This document shows, piece after piece, positions 47,289 to 58,070 of a stretch of 64,000 nt of DNA (position 1 is its first letter; each line of letters begins with the position of its first letter). The notes under the pieces were generated by a model that searched no databases, had not been told where the DNA came from, and was given only the letters and a program-made list of their open reading frames with translations. Made by a program: the position numbers and the translations under genes. The stretch is from Lepidonotus clava (Eukaryota; Annelida; Polychaeta; Phyllodocida; Polynoidae), in assembly GCA_936440205.1 (NCBI GenBank), contig OW387150.1, positions 36,503,795-36,567,794 of the forward strand, given 5' to 3'.

Positions 47289-48300
47289 TATATGTAAAAT
47301 TGTAAGGCAAATATTTTTTATGATTTGCAAACTACTAACTACTGTATGAGTAACACTCATAATGACGATATATGATGACGATTCAACTCAATTGCTACTG
47401 ACTCTACATCACTCTGTAGCAATGTGTGACAGAAACGCTGATGGCGGCCATATGCATGAAATGTATACCGAATAGTAGAGTGCTTATTTCACAAGAAAGG
47501 AGGAAAAATCAGAAGCACAGTGTTGGATACTTGGTTCACTGTGATTCCTATACTGCAACTTCCCAGTCCCAGCCTATGGGTGCTCACGTCCCTGAGACAG
47601 GCCCAGCTCCTTGACAAGGAAGGAAAACAAAGAGAGGCAGGAGGTGAGGGCCAGCAGGGGCCGGCAGGGAGATAGTTGGGGCCAGGAGGGAGGGGACAGG
47701 GGCCTTGTTATCAAAGAAAGAGACCAAACAAAAGTGAAATAACGTTTGAGTCAGCAGCCAACGAATCTGGTTTTCTCAGCAGCTGACTGGCCCAGATCTT
47801 CTTCTTGAAAAACCGATTTCCATTGTATTGAATATCAACAATGGTTGTAGATACTTTTCATTCTACCGACTTACGCCAATTAAAGTTTTTTTTGAGTTTT
47901 AAGTTTGAAAACTACAGACTTGAATGCAATTCTGGTTGAATTGAGGGTTACTTCCTTCCAAAATTGAACTTTGCTAGATATTTTCTAAGTGACTTGCTGA
48001 TACTGTGTCTCAGTTTATAACTAATTAGTTGCACCTCTTTTTTGTTTCTTTTTGAAAATCCTGATCTTTTATGGGAATATTCTGTGATTGCTTCAATATA
48101 ATGACAAGATTCGACCTAAATTTCAAAATCATCACTCAATGAGTTCCCCCTCCATATGTGCTTGAAATTAACAATACCATCTTTTAACACTATGGTGAAG
48201 TTCCTCCTCATCAACTCCAGGTGGTCACCAAAATAAAAACTAAACCCTCCCTGCCATCTCGCCATAGAAGCAAAAGTATTATAGACAAACAAAGATATGT
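47289..48300. other. No gene recognised
   Basis: A GA/GGGA-rich purine tract lies at 47620-47700. No exon supported. Confidence 0.45.
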
Positions 48301-48317
48301 AATTCATGATGTTTCAG

Positions 48318-48570
48318 TATGACCGTTGCAATGCTAGTGCCCCCTATGAGAGTCTGTGCAGCCCACTACAACACAACGTCTTTTTTTGTTTTGACGTCAT
48401 CGTTGTTTGTTTACGTTTCAAAAAAGATTGAAAAAGACAAACTGTTGTTTTATTTGTATCTGGTTGCACAGACTCTCATAGGGGGCGCCGCCGTTGTCAG
48501 TCACAAAATAACGTATATGCAAGGATCCAAGTTATATATCTTTGCTTGCCTTCAGAATCGTTGATAGAAG
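48318..48570. mobile_element. Fold-back MITE, CCTATGAGAGTCTGTGCAA family (copy 3)
   Basis: GCCCCCTATGAGAGTCTGTG at 48339 and CACAGACTCTCATAGGGGGC at 48467 are perfect inverses. Internal GTCTTTTTTTG pairs with AAAAAGAC. The right flank ATATCTTTGCTTGCCTTCAG followed by AATCGTTG matches copy 2. Confidence 0.85.
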
Positions 48571-48639
48571 GTTAGCTGTGGGCTGGACCAGGGTAAGACA
48601 TCCTCATTCCGGGCAGCTCTCCACATTTCGGTAAATAAT

Positions 48640-48735
48640 ACCGCAATCTCGCCGAATCTCGGCCCCCCACGCGAGACCCTCTTCCACGTGACACATCGTG
48701 ACCGGAAGTCCATCTGTCTGAGGTGAGAACGAGGC
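48640..48735 (+). promoter_or_regulatory. Promoter-like cluster with E-box, ETS site and donor
   Basis: CACGTGAC at 48685-48692 and CCGGAAGT at 48702-48709, 17 bp apart, in a CpG-bearing patch, followed by a strong splice donor (CTGAG/GTGAGAAC, GT at 48723). This could be a transcription start with a 5' non-coding exon. The downstream gene is not in view. Confidence 0.35.
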
Positions 48736-48806
48736 TGAGATCTCTCCTCTATATTAATGGTGTGTTTATCATCCAGACTGATTTCTCTCCTCTGTATTAA
48801 GGGTAT

Positions 48807-49152
48807 AACCAGCCAGCTTGCGAGATAACAGAAACATTCTGCAACCATACTTTGTTTTTAGTCAGTCCGCTGCTTACTAAAATGGCAAGTAACCATTACA
48901 TTATTGATGATGAGGTTAAAGCCTCACCAAATTAGAATGTTATTACAACATTATGTTTTGGTGAGGTTAGAACAAAACCAAAACATTATAAGAACATTGT
49001 GTTTAGGTTGAAGAACATAACCAGAATGTTATAATAATGTCACAGTGCAACATCACAGCAGTAACATTATTGGGAGCCATCAAAACAATGTAACAAGAAC
49101 CAATACAGAACATTGCTGCAACATTATTATAACGTTACACCTCTGACTTGGT
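48807..49152 (+). mobile_element. CCCAGGCAAG-family MITE (copy 11)
   Basis: Start TAACCAGCCAGCTTGCGAG and end TTACACCTCTGACTTGGTA are degenerate inverted tips. The body has all family blocks, including TTGGGAGCCATCAAAACAAT. Confidence 0.8.
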
Positions 49153-49453
49153 ATCTCTCATCCCAGACTGTCCTCGTTATTCCTTCACTAATTCGTCCTT
49201 AATGAAGTGTAGACACATTGCTGACACATCGTATAGATGTAAGTTATAGTCTCATTAGTGTAAATGATAAAGCGCCAGTTATTACAGATAGTGGAGCTAT
49301 AGCATCTACTGCCGGTACCCGATGTATAAACGGGGTGTCTTCGCCGGGCCAATGGGTAATCTCCCCATGTTTACTATAGGATGCTTGACCGTCAGCCCTC
49401 CCCTGGTAGCGGGCCCTCTGTGATGAGGTCCAGCAGTCGCATGTGAGATTTAA

Positions 49454-49455
<2 letters not shown>

Positions 49456-49486
<31 letters not shown>
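49456..49486. repeat. (TA)n microsatellite
   Basis: About 15 TA units. Confidence 0.95.
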
Positions 49487-49487
<1 letters not shown>

Positions 49488-49539
49488 CTTATAATATATA
49501 TATAATGAATTTAATATTATATTTAGTTTCTTCTCACTT

Positions 49540-49725
49540 ACAAACTGTGGAATAGGGACGAGTTAGCCTTTTAGGTATAAATCCTAAAGATCTATCAGAA
49601 AAGAGGGATATATACTTAGTTTTCTCCACCTTACAAACTGTGGAATAGGAACGAGATAGCCTTTTAGGTATGAATCCTAAAGATCTATCAGAAGAGAGGA
49701 ATATATATTTAGTTTTTTCCCAATT
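49540..49725. repeat. Two tandem copies of a 93-bp repeat
   Basis: Units at 49540 and 49633 share ACAAACTGTGGAATAGG, TAGCCTTTTAGGTAT, AATCCTAAAGATCTATCAGA and ATATTTAGTTTT. A solo copy lies at 32840. Confidence 0.85.
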
Positions 49726-49888
49726 ATTAAAACCTTTGGAAGTGGGGCCCAGTGGGACCCGCCCCTCATGGGTCCCAATTAGAACCGGGGAGTGACGACC
49801 GGCGCCTAAAACAACAGGATTAAGATTAGCTGGTCAGACGAATGGCACACATATAAACATACTTGCTCTTACTTTACCTAGCACTGGG

Positions 49889-49889
<1 letters not shown>

Positions 49890-49946
<57 letters not shown>
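49890..49946. repeat. (TA)n(TG)n microsatellite
   Basis: About 5 TA then 23 TG units, a potential Z-DNA former. Confidence 0.95.
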
Positions 49947-49947
<1 letters not shown>

Positions 49948-50271
49948 TTCGATGTTTTTTCTCTCTCAATAGACAAATTACTAGAACCATTAGGTGTTGA
50001 CTAAAACACTCAATGTTTCTTCGATATAGGGCTATTTTACATCATAAGACAATGCTTTTGAATTGAACACAGCTAATCAGGTCCATTTGAAAACAATGAA
50101 TATAATGGCTATAAATACATGTTGATTGTCAGTAAAAATATCATCACTTTGATGACAATTTTTAATCTATATCAGGATTCCAGTAATGTGTATCTGTGAA
50201 AGGCAATGGCAATGTTTGTGTTTTCAGTAAAAGATTTTAGAATTTTCTGTGTCATTGGTATAGAATAAATC

Positions 50272-50397
50272 AAGTACAGCCCACAGGCGCACTCAGCAAT
50301 TGTTATTGCCCCTGTTTGCACACACCTATGTCTCAGGCTGAAGTCCATGACAGTTTGTGCAAATCAGGGCAATAACAATTGTTCCCTTGGTCTGTAC
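50272..50397. repeat. Hairpin-forming repeat, 126 bp
   Basis: Outer AGTACAG/CTGTACT, AATTGTTATTGCCC (50298-50311) with GGGCAATAACAATT (50367-50380), and inner TTTGCACA/TGTGCAAA pair in register. It could be a small MITE or a pre-microRNA-like fold. Confidence 0.7.
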
Positions 50398-50471
50398 TAC
50401 ATATTTATCATACATTTAATTTTAAGACTAACATTGAGCAAAACTACTCAGGGACCAATATCTCCCTTTAA

Positions 50472-50668
50472 AGCCCAGTATGCTCAAGGCGATTTTGGCC
50501 TTGACAATTGTATTTTCCCCTGATCACCCGCCAATATGGTGTATTAGAATATACATGTTTGGTGTGAATTGCTGGGAAAATCGCCCGACCATTTAATCAA
50601 ATATGTTCATTTCAATATAGCATACTGATGGGTGACGAAGCCCAAATCGCCTCGTGGGTATGGGGCCT
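50472..50668. mobile_element. Harbinger-type MITE
   Basis: The left end AGCCCAGTATGCTCAAGGCG follows TAA, and the right end CTCGTGGGTATGGGGCC is followed by TAC. About 197 bp, non-coding. It closely resembles the inner copy at 29341. Confidence 0.75.
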
Positions 50669-51147
50669 ACGTTATTTACATGGATGAGCTAGATAGAAGC
50701 TCAGCCCTAGAACAAGATGATCCCTTTGACTCGTGTCTACACCTCAATCAAAGGGCAGTTAGTCCTTCCTAGTTACCTCTCACACATTAGTTTGAGCGCC
50801 TACTGAACTTGGCTGTAACTACAGTCTAAGGCCAGCTTTGATCCGGTTGGTAGCAGGCTGGGTACAGGTAAAGAAGTGTTAACCTTGGCTCGGGAACCAG
50901 CGAACCCCACCTGACATCCGGGACTCACAGTTGGTGAGTGCGCATGTGTGCTAATTCCAGTCATACCCCCTGGTGCCCATAACCTAAAGGCATTTTATGG
51001 CATATATAATTGTATAATTACATAGATATATATTTCGGAGGACACCAGTATCTCATGAATATTTATCAGATCATATGCTGTCACAAGTTAGTTTTGTGGG
51101 GCTTCACATGTTTTCAAGACGCCATTGAGTATGGGTGCCTCCATGTT
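50669..51147. other. No gene recognised
   Basis: No exon or repeat family seen. Confidence 0.45.
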
Positions 51148-51495
51148 TTGAAACGTTCTGCAACCATGCTGTTTCAGTCAGTCTGTTACTTGCCAAGATG
51201 GCACGTAACAATTACATTATTAATGGTGAGGTTGAAACCTCATTAAATAAGGAAGTTATTATAATATATTTCTTGGTGAGGTTAGGATAAAAGCAAAACA
51301 GAATGTTACAAGAACATTCTGTTTAGGTTGAAGACTGTAACCAGAACATTATGATAACATTATGATAACGCAATGTCACAGCAGTACATTGTAGCAACCT
51401 TATTGGGAGCCATCAAAATAACTTAACAAGAACCAATACAGAACCAAACAGCACATTGCTGCAAAGTTATAATAATGTCACATGCTTGGCTGGGT
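51148..51495 (+). mobile_element. CCCAGGCAAG-family MITE (copy 12)
   Basis: Lacks the left tip but starts at AACGTTCTGCAACCATGC. It runs through all family blocks to GTCACATGCTTGGCTGGGTA. Confidence 0.8.
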
Positions 51496-51503
51496 ACATT
51501 TTC

Positions 51504-51846
51504 CCTCAGGCAAGGATACAGCTTTATTATGATGTTGCTATAATGTTCTGTTCAATTCTCTTTTGTTCTTGTTACATTATTTTGATGGCACCAAAAAATG
51601 TGTTTCTAACCTACCCATGCTACATTGTACTCTAATGTTAGTGAAACATTCCTGTTGTGTTCTTTCACTAAAATAATAAATGTAGTTTTCATAACGTTCA
51701 GTATTGTTAAGGTTCTAACCTCCCTAAGATGCTATGTCAATAGCACTCTGTTTTGGTGATTCCGATTGTTGGATAAAATAACTCAATTGTTACATGAAAA
51801 TGTAGCAAGAAACAGACTGTCCAAATGAAAATGGCATGGTCATTAC
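51504..51846 (-). mobile_element. CCCAGGCAAG-family MITE (copy 13), reverse, diverged
   Basis: Starts CTCAGGCAAGGATACAG. Contains ATTTTGATGGCACCAAAAAA in reverse order and ends near ATGGCATGGTCATTACTGG. It lies only 8 bp from copy 12 in the opposite direction, so the pair forms a large imperfect inverted repeat. Confidence 0.7.
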
Positions 51847-53985
51847 TGGATTGTAACCAAAGGATTGTAAATCTTTTAATTTCCTTCAAACTAGCAAACG
51901 TTACACTGAATAGGACCGGTGTTTGTAAACAATCAAATCAACGTAAATACTATGACGTCAAGAGAGTAATTCACCTAAAGAAGGCCCATAAACATTTCTT
52001 TTATAGGCTTTGACAAGGTTTATCTGATGAGAATCATCTTCCTGTGATATATTAACGTGCAAATTGAAGTTAAGAGTTGGCCTTGTGTTTAGATTAAGTA
52101 GTGGCGTGTTCTGTGATGGCTTTTTCTTAGAACCAGAGTGTGTATGTCTGGAAGTAGCATGCTGCAGGCCTTCTAAGACACATAGGGCACCGAATTCTTG
52201 GCAAATCTCGCTAACTCTTCTGCATTTGGAGGAAGAAAAGAAGGCCGCTGGTGTCCTTTTGGAGACGTCCAACACACTGACGCAATGCTAAGCCTATGGG
52301 GGTGATTTTCGACCCGTAGTGTCTTCATAATAAAACAATATTTATTTAAAATAATCTTTTCATGATGTAAAGAGATTAGAGATCTACAAAAGAAATGTCA
52401 TTTCAACTGTACGAAGCTTGTAAAACAAGGACAAATTTGAGGTCGTATGTACGACGTCGATGTCTTCCAGTTTGTGAGCAAATTAAGAATCTGAAAACAC
52501 GGAAACAAAAAAGATTTCCTAAATAATTTCAGTTTATTTCATCATTTAATATCTTATTTGACCATATTTATCTAGGTAATTTCTTTCTATGTCATTTGAT
52601 TTCATCATTTCGTGGACTTAGCGTCCGTCGCTTCGCCATGGGCGATAATAGAAGATCAACAAAGTGCGGGTGTTGCAAAGAATGTGTAAAACGGACTTGA
52701 GTTACTTCGGCGCCCTATACCCACTATGGATACAGTCATTAAATAGCCAGGCTAAACTTCAAGTTGCCGTGACTTAATTTTCCAAAATATTGATATTAAA
52801 TATTTTCTTAAGCTGTATGAGTGATTTCAAAGTATCTTAGTATTATTCTGTAGCTAGAAATTTAGAAGGTTTTGAATTGAACATTTTACATTCCAAAAAA
52901 AGATTCCAAACAATTTGGAATGTTTAGAAAGGCCCTGAAAATTTGCCAAAATTTGTCATTTTTACTGACTTACAAATGGGAAATTCAAAATAGACTGCAC
53001 AAAATTAAGTTTTTCTCAGAAGTCTGACAACATACGTCTAAGGGAATTAAGTTTGCAATTTAATGATGTATAATATAATTATATGCTGAGAATTAGTAGA
53101 GTATGACTTCAATTTGGAGGCTGAGTTGAAATTTTGAAGCTTTGGCATTTTGGTGTGGGCAAAATAAATTCCAGTTTGTTTGTGACATAAAATTGTGGGA
53201 ACAAAAGACATCTGTGACAAATAAAAGTTCAAACTCCAACCCCCCCCCCCCTCCATGGGGTACCAGGGTGGGGCTTTTGCTCCTGGGAAGAATATAGGCT
53301 CCCAGTTGCCCCTGCTGATTGTAAAAGGCAACAATCGGGGGGACCCAGCACTGACCAAGTGGTTCATTAGGTTCAATTCCTGGTTGGTGTCTGGGTTCAC
53401 TAAGACTAAGAGATGAGGTACAGCAAAAATGATCCCCTGTTGTTTGCCCACCCTGTCACCCTCATCACATCGATATGATCTCCAAAGTCTGACCAAGTCA
53501 AAACACTGTCTGAAAAGTCAGAATTTGTCATCCATCACTCACTCACGCAACTCAACCTTAACACTGCACCCACATGGGTGTTTCTTTGTACACAAAATGT
53601 ATAGCATTGTGAACCTGCATGCGACTGAGTGTGACTAGGTGATATCGCCATTTCAGATATCATTGTGTTCATATTTTAGGCATGACTTTATCACTTTCTA
53701 AGCAATGCAATGTAGATTTGAATCAGATAACACATACCGATGCGGGTGATTCATGAGTACATGTACTATATACAAAAATGATAAGTACAATTAATGAAAA
53801 CATTTGGTCCCCAGTTGTACTACAGTCTTCAGGGGTGGTTAGACTACCTACTGTGTCTTTGGAAAGAAAAGCCACTCTGGATTAGCCCTCTTTTAGTGCC
53901 ATTTAAGTTCTATTAATTACTGTTGTACCACAGACTTCAGCCTACAGGGCAGATGAAATAAATAACCTTGATAACCAATATCATC
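51847..53985. other. No gene recognised
   Basis: 2.1 kb upstream of the acyltransferase gene. It has a C11 run (53239-53250) and a B-box-like GGTTCAATTCC at 53370-53380, but no proper A-box spacing. Open frames at 51958-52275 (-) and 53047-53496 (-) show no domain. Confidence 0.4.
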
Positions 53986-53990
53986 AGAAA

Positions 53991-53993
53991 ATG
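53991..53993 (+). other. Candidate start-codon-only exon end for the acyltransferase
   Basis: AAAATG is followed directly by a strong donor GTAGGTCAC (GT at 53994). Spliced to the acceptor at 54430 (TTGATTACAG) it puts ATG in phase 0 with the long exon, giving Met-Glu-His-Gly. The long exon has no in-frame ATG before codon 57. This model is an inference. Confidence 0.4.
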
Positions 53994-54430
53994 GTAGGTC
54001 ACTTTCTTCATTCTTTTAGTGATACTCTCTTGAAATATAATCAAATTGATATGTGTTTATGTATAGTAATTAATCAAGTAAGTGTCATGGTTGCCATTTG
54101 ATTTTGATTCATCCATAGTCAACAATTCAAATTCTCCTGGTGAAATCATTACTCACATGACTGATAAACATTATGCTACTGTGATGTAAGATTGCTTTGC
54201 AACATCAAAAAGAATCATTGAATAGAAAATTGAATATGTTATCTTAAGATGCAAGGTATGTAATAACCAATAAAGAAGTATTTTTATTTCTTGAACTGAA
54301 ATATCTTGCTGAGTTATTGTATGTCATGGAAATAGACTTCCCTACCTCTGTCACCCATCACATGGGTGTACAGAATATTTTTCAATTATAATTATAGATG
54401 AACTTTATAATCTTATCTATTTGATTACAG

Positions 54431-55948
54431 GAACATGGTCAGATCTGCACAAGCACTGCAGCTGCAGTAGTTGTTATTGTGGCTTTAATTATTTGGAAAT
54501 TATTCTCAAAACCCAAAGTTAAGCAATACAACAATTCCAGGGCTTTGAGTCCCCTTGAGATACTAACATTGCATGATAATTCAAAGAATGATGGCCAAAT
54601 GGTAAATGCATTCCACATCATCTCCAAGCAGCCACTCAGTTTTGTGACCCTCAAGAAAGCAGTAACCATAGTTGCCCAGTCCCAGCCTCTATTGAGGGCA
54701 TGTATTCGTCTGAGGCCATATGGTGGGAGAACCCCCTGGTTTCTCCCTATGGAAAATTTGGAATATGACATACATGAGGAGACAAGTGGGGACTGGGTAG
54801 CAGAAATGGAGCACCAAATGTCCATTCCATTCAAGGAAAGTTCCGGTCCACTTTGGAGGCTTGTATTTCTGCCCAATGCCAAGATCCAAAAAACTGAAGG
54901 GGAATTTCTCCATGAGTCAGTTATCGTCTTAGCCTGTCATCATGCTATTCTTGATGGTGTCTCAGTAATGAGGCTTTTGGCTCAGATAATGGAAACAATA
55001 AACAAAATACAAGAAGGAACAGATGACCCAAACCTACCAAGGATGATGATTTATGCTCCAATTGATGAGATTCTTGATTTTCAAGGATTCATAGAAAACC
55101 TGATAAGCCAAGTGATTTTGCTTAGCTCGAGTTTGTTGAAAATCTTTCCTAGATGGGTGATTGTGGATCGCCTCATAGGTATTTATTTTATCCCTAACCC
55201 CTTCTTTGAAAAGTATGGAATAGAAATGAAGAAAAATCCCCTGATTCCTGTTGGTACTTCCATTCTACCCTTGGAACTGTCCTGTGAGGAGACCAGATCC
55301 TTATTGTTAGCGTGCAGACGTAATGGGGCTACAATACAAGGGGCAGCAATAGCAGCCACTAATGTTGCCATGGAGAAACTCTTGTTAAATGGTACATCAG
55401 AAACAGAAATAAACCTGCAGTCCTGTATTTTGGTTAATGCTAAAGCTTTCCTTTCTGTCCAACTGCCAAATAATGCTATGGGAGCTTATGCATACTGCAG
55501 TGTCATGCCAATCAAAGTAAGGAAAGATGAACAAACCAGTTTTTGGAAGAGGGCAAAGTCTTTTTCAGAAGAAGTCAGAAAGTATGTAAATCGAGGGGTA
55601 TGTATCTGGACTGTCAAGGCGCATTTCTTTATAAACGACTTAGTAAGTTCCGATCTTTTGCCAGAACAGCATGATGAGCCTTGTGTACCTGCATTTGTAA
55701 ATGTATTCTCTAATGTTGGGAACTGCAAATATGTCAATGAAGAGGGAGCTTCTGTGAAGGCAGTAGCTGGACATTCTGCAGTGGCACAAAACAGGGCGGC
55801 CCCATCCTATTTCAAGCACTTTATTACCACTGTGGATAACAGACTCTGCTGGACCCTTGTGTTTACAAAGAGGTATGTCTCTGTAGACATAGCGGAATCA
55901 GTGGGTAAATGTATCATTAGCTCACTACTCCGTGCATCATCTGAATGA
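54431..55948 (+). CDS. Membrane-anchored acyltransferase (condensation-domain / alcohol acetyltransferase-like)
   Basis: One long exon after a clear acceptor (TTGATTACAG), 505 codons to TGA. The N-terminus is hydrophobic (AAAVVVIVALIIW), a likely single membrane anchor. The soluble part matches the CoA-dependent acyltransferase fold shared by condensation domains and alcohol acetyltransferases. Signs are an N-terminal ...FHIISKQPLSFVTLKKAV... helix, the catalytic HHAILDG (HHxxxDG) about 170 residues in, GAYAYCSVMP, and FVNVFSNVGN near the C-terminus, equivalent to the SNVG motif. The substrate cannot be told; transfer of an acyl group from CoA to an alcohol or amine is the family role. The start must come from an upstream exon (see 53991) or from Met57. 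Polyadenylation signal AATAAA follows at 56102. No stop interrupts it, so it is probably a working host gene. Confidence 0.8.
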   Translation, partial: EHGQICTSTAAAVVVIVALIIWKLFSKPKVKQYNNSRALSPLEILTLHDNSKNDGQMVNAFHIISKQPLSFVTLKKAVTIVAQSQPLLRACIRLRPYGGRTPWFLPMENLEYDIHEETSGDWVAEMEHQMSIPFKESSGPLWRLVFLPNAKIQKTEGEFLHESVIVLACHHAILDGVSVMRLLAQIMETINKIQEGTDDPNLPRMMIYAPIDEILDFQGFIENLISQVILLSSSLLKIFPRWVIVDRLIGIYFIPNPFFEKYGIEMKKNPLIPVGTSILPLELSCEETRSLLLACRRNGATIQGAAIAATNVAMEKLLLNGTSETEINLQSCILVNAKAFLSVQLPNNAMGAYAYCSVMPIKVRKDEQTSFWKRAKSFSEEVRKYVNRGVCIWTVKAHFFINDLVSSDLLPEQHDEPCVPAFVNVFSNVGNCKYVNEEGASVKAVAGHSAVAQNRAAPSYFKHFITTVDNRLCWTLVFTKRYVSVDIAESVGKCIISSLLRASSE

Positions 55949-56101
55949 GTAAAATATTTTGAAATCATTGATGATGACAGATGTGTACTGGCAGATGACC
56001 TATGCTTGACAATGTTTTTGGTAAATCTTAGTGAATAGACCCAAAAGATGCCACATTGATGTGCAGTGGTCGTAACATGAGCCAAGTATTGGTATCCGTG
56101 A

Positions 56102-56107
56102 AATAAA
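56102..56107 (+). terminator. Polyadenylation signal of the acyltransferase gene
   Basis: AATAAA 154 bp after the stop codon, the first canonical signal downstream. Confidence 0.6.
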
Positions 56108-57485
56108 ATTGATATTTATTTTTACATTTAAATCTTAGAGGTGGCATGTGTAAACTGATTTCTGTGATTCCACAAAAAAACTCATGTTTCTAAAAAAAAG
56201 AACTTTTAAAATATCCAGAAATGTATCTCTCAGGCATCAGGCTACTAGGTCTGGTGACAACTGAGGGATACTGATGCCCTGAAAGGGCAGTGTTCCTATA
56301 GCAGATTTGAACTTTAGATTTGGATTTCCATCCAATTATTCACACTTCGTCTATTTATGCACCCCCCACTTCATACACTGTTCATAATTTTTCACAAAAA
56401 TAATTTCTTGAGAATTCTGACAAAACTACTTTTAGAAATTGAATTGCAATCCATTGATGTATAACATGACTATATGGTGAGAACAAGTAGAGTATAAGCC
56501 ATCTTGGAAGGCTGAGGTGAAATTCCTTAATTTTGGCACTCTTGCTCATTTGTGTACATTTTCTTATCAGTTAATAACATTACAAGTAGTTCTCTAGTGG
56601 AATGTTTGTTTTTGTTTTACCGCCTGTTTCTAATAAATAACAATAATTCAAGCTCGTTAAGATGCTCTCTTTACTATTCTATTTGTGATAAATCCTGAAC
56701 AGATATGTTCCATAATGTTTTAAAGCCTCCAAAATGACTCAGTCTAGATGATCCAGGTCAGCACTATGCCTACATTGTCATAAAGGAAGTGTGGGTGTCT
56801 TATTTTACACTCACATGTAGTTAAAGATCATAAACCAATGCATATTTTTAAGGTTTTTTTAAAGTAGAAACAGAGTTATCTAAATGGATAGGAATTGTAT
56901 TTAGCTATCTATTGATTTTCTTTCAAAAAGTGGAAAACTAGGGAAAATAGAACTGTAATATTATCATCTACTGATATATTGATTATGTAGACTTAGTTAT
57001 GGTGATTTCTTGTTATTATTTGTGATTTTTTAAATATTTACTAACTATTTCTTTTACTCTGTTATTAACTCATTCGGTGTTTGCTGTTGTCTTATAATAT
57101 GTACTGCTGGAAGAACTTACATGTAAGAAGTGCTTTTCAATAAAGAAAAAACAAAAAAAACTGAATGATTATTACTCATTCAAATACACTTATCTTGCCT
57201 AGAAAATAAAATTATGTATTTATATGCATAGATTTAGAGCATTGGGAGGGGTAAACCAGTCAGATTTGGATGAAAACATCTACTATTTTGTCCCTCAAAT
57301 ATATAAAATAAGGTTTTAAATTGTCTTAACCCTTAATTAAAATAGATCAGATCTCTTCTGTGGGTGCTTTCACTCCATAATACATGTTGCAGATGGTTAT
57401 ATCATTAGGCATAAACCTGATGTGAATCTCATAACACAGTAAACTCTCTATTTGCTGACTGGATCTATAGGGGATTTTGGGGAGT
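56108..57485. other. No gene recognised
   Basis: AT-rich. It may include an extended 3' UTR: another AATAAA stands near 57140, before an A-rich stretch. Confidence 0.4.
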
Positions 57486-57775
57486 CCCCAAGCAAGAATA
57501 TGCTGTTATTATAATGCTGCAGCAATGTTCTGTTTGATTCTTGTTTGGTTCTTATTACGTTTTTTTGATGGCACCAAAAAACGTCTTTAGAACCTGACAT
57601 TATGACATTGCACTGTGACATTATTGTGACATTCTTGTAATGTTCTTTCACATTATGATAATGTTATTACAACATTCTTTAGTGAGGTGTCAACTTTACC
57701 TAAAATAATGTAACTGTTACTTGAAAACTGGGCAGGGTACAGACTAACCAAAAAGGTATGGTTGCAGTACGTGCC
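57486..57775 (-). mobile_element. CCCAGGCAAG-family MITE (copy 14), reverse
   Basis: Starts CCCCAAGCAAGAATATGCTG and contains TTTTGATGGCACCAAAAAAC. It ends AAAAAGGTATGGTTGCAGTACG with a degenerate tip. Confidence 0.8.
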
Positions 57776-58036
57776 CTAAAATCATCCTTCCAATTAAAGG
57801 TCTATCAGACAGATTAGAAATTATATGGCTCTGATTTTGGGATGGAGAAACGTGAACAAGAAAAATGTTCAACTAAGGGCAGACTAAGGGGAAGGGGGTC
57901 CAGAGGATCCTGACCAACCCTACCCCCAATTGGTGGAGACCTAAACTTCAAATAGAGAAAAATCATGCATGTAAATAAATATATATATATATAATATATA
58001 CATATACATATACATACATATATATAATATATATAC

Positions 58037-58070
<34 letters not shown>

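Noticed and set aside
51958-52275. Small minus-strand gene of 105 codons
   Set aside because: No domain, no supported promoter or splice context, and an overlapping frame of similar length on the other strand.
53341-53390. tRNA gene or tRNA-derived SINE
   Set aside because: A B-box-like GGTTCAATTCC exists, but the only A-box-like sequence is 7 bp away instead of 30-40, and no cloverleaf can be drawn.
54439-54913. Minus-strand open frames of 74 and 147 codons
   Set aside because: They are antisense shadows of the acyltransferase exon.
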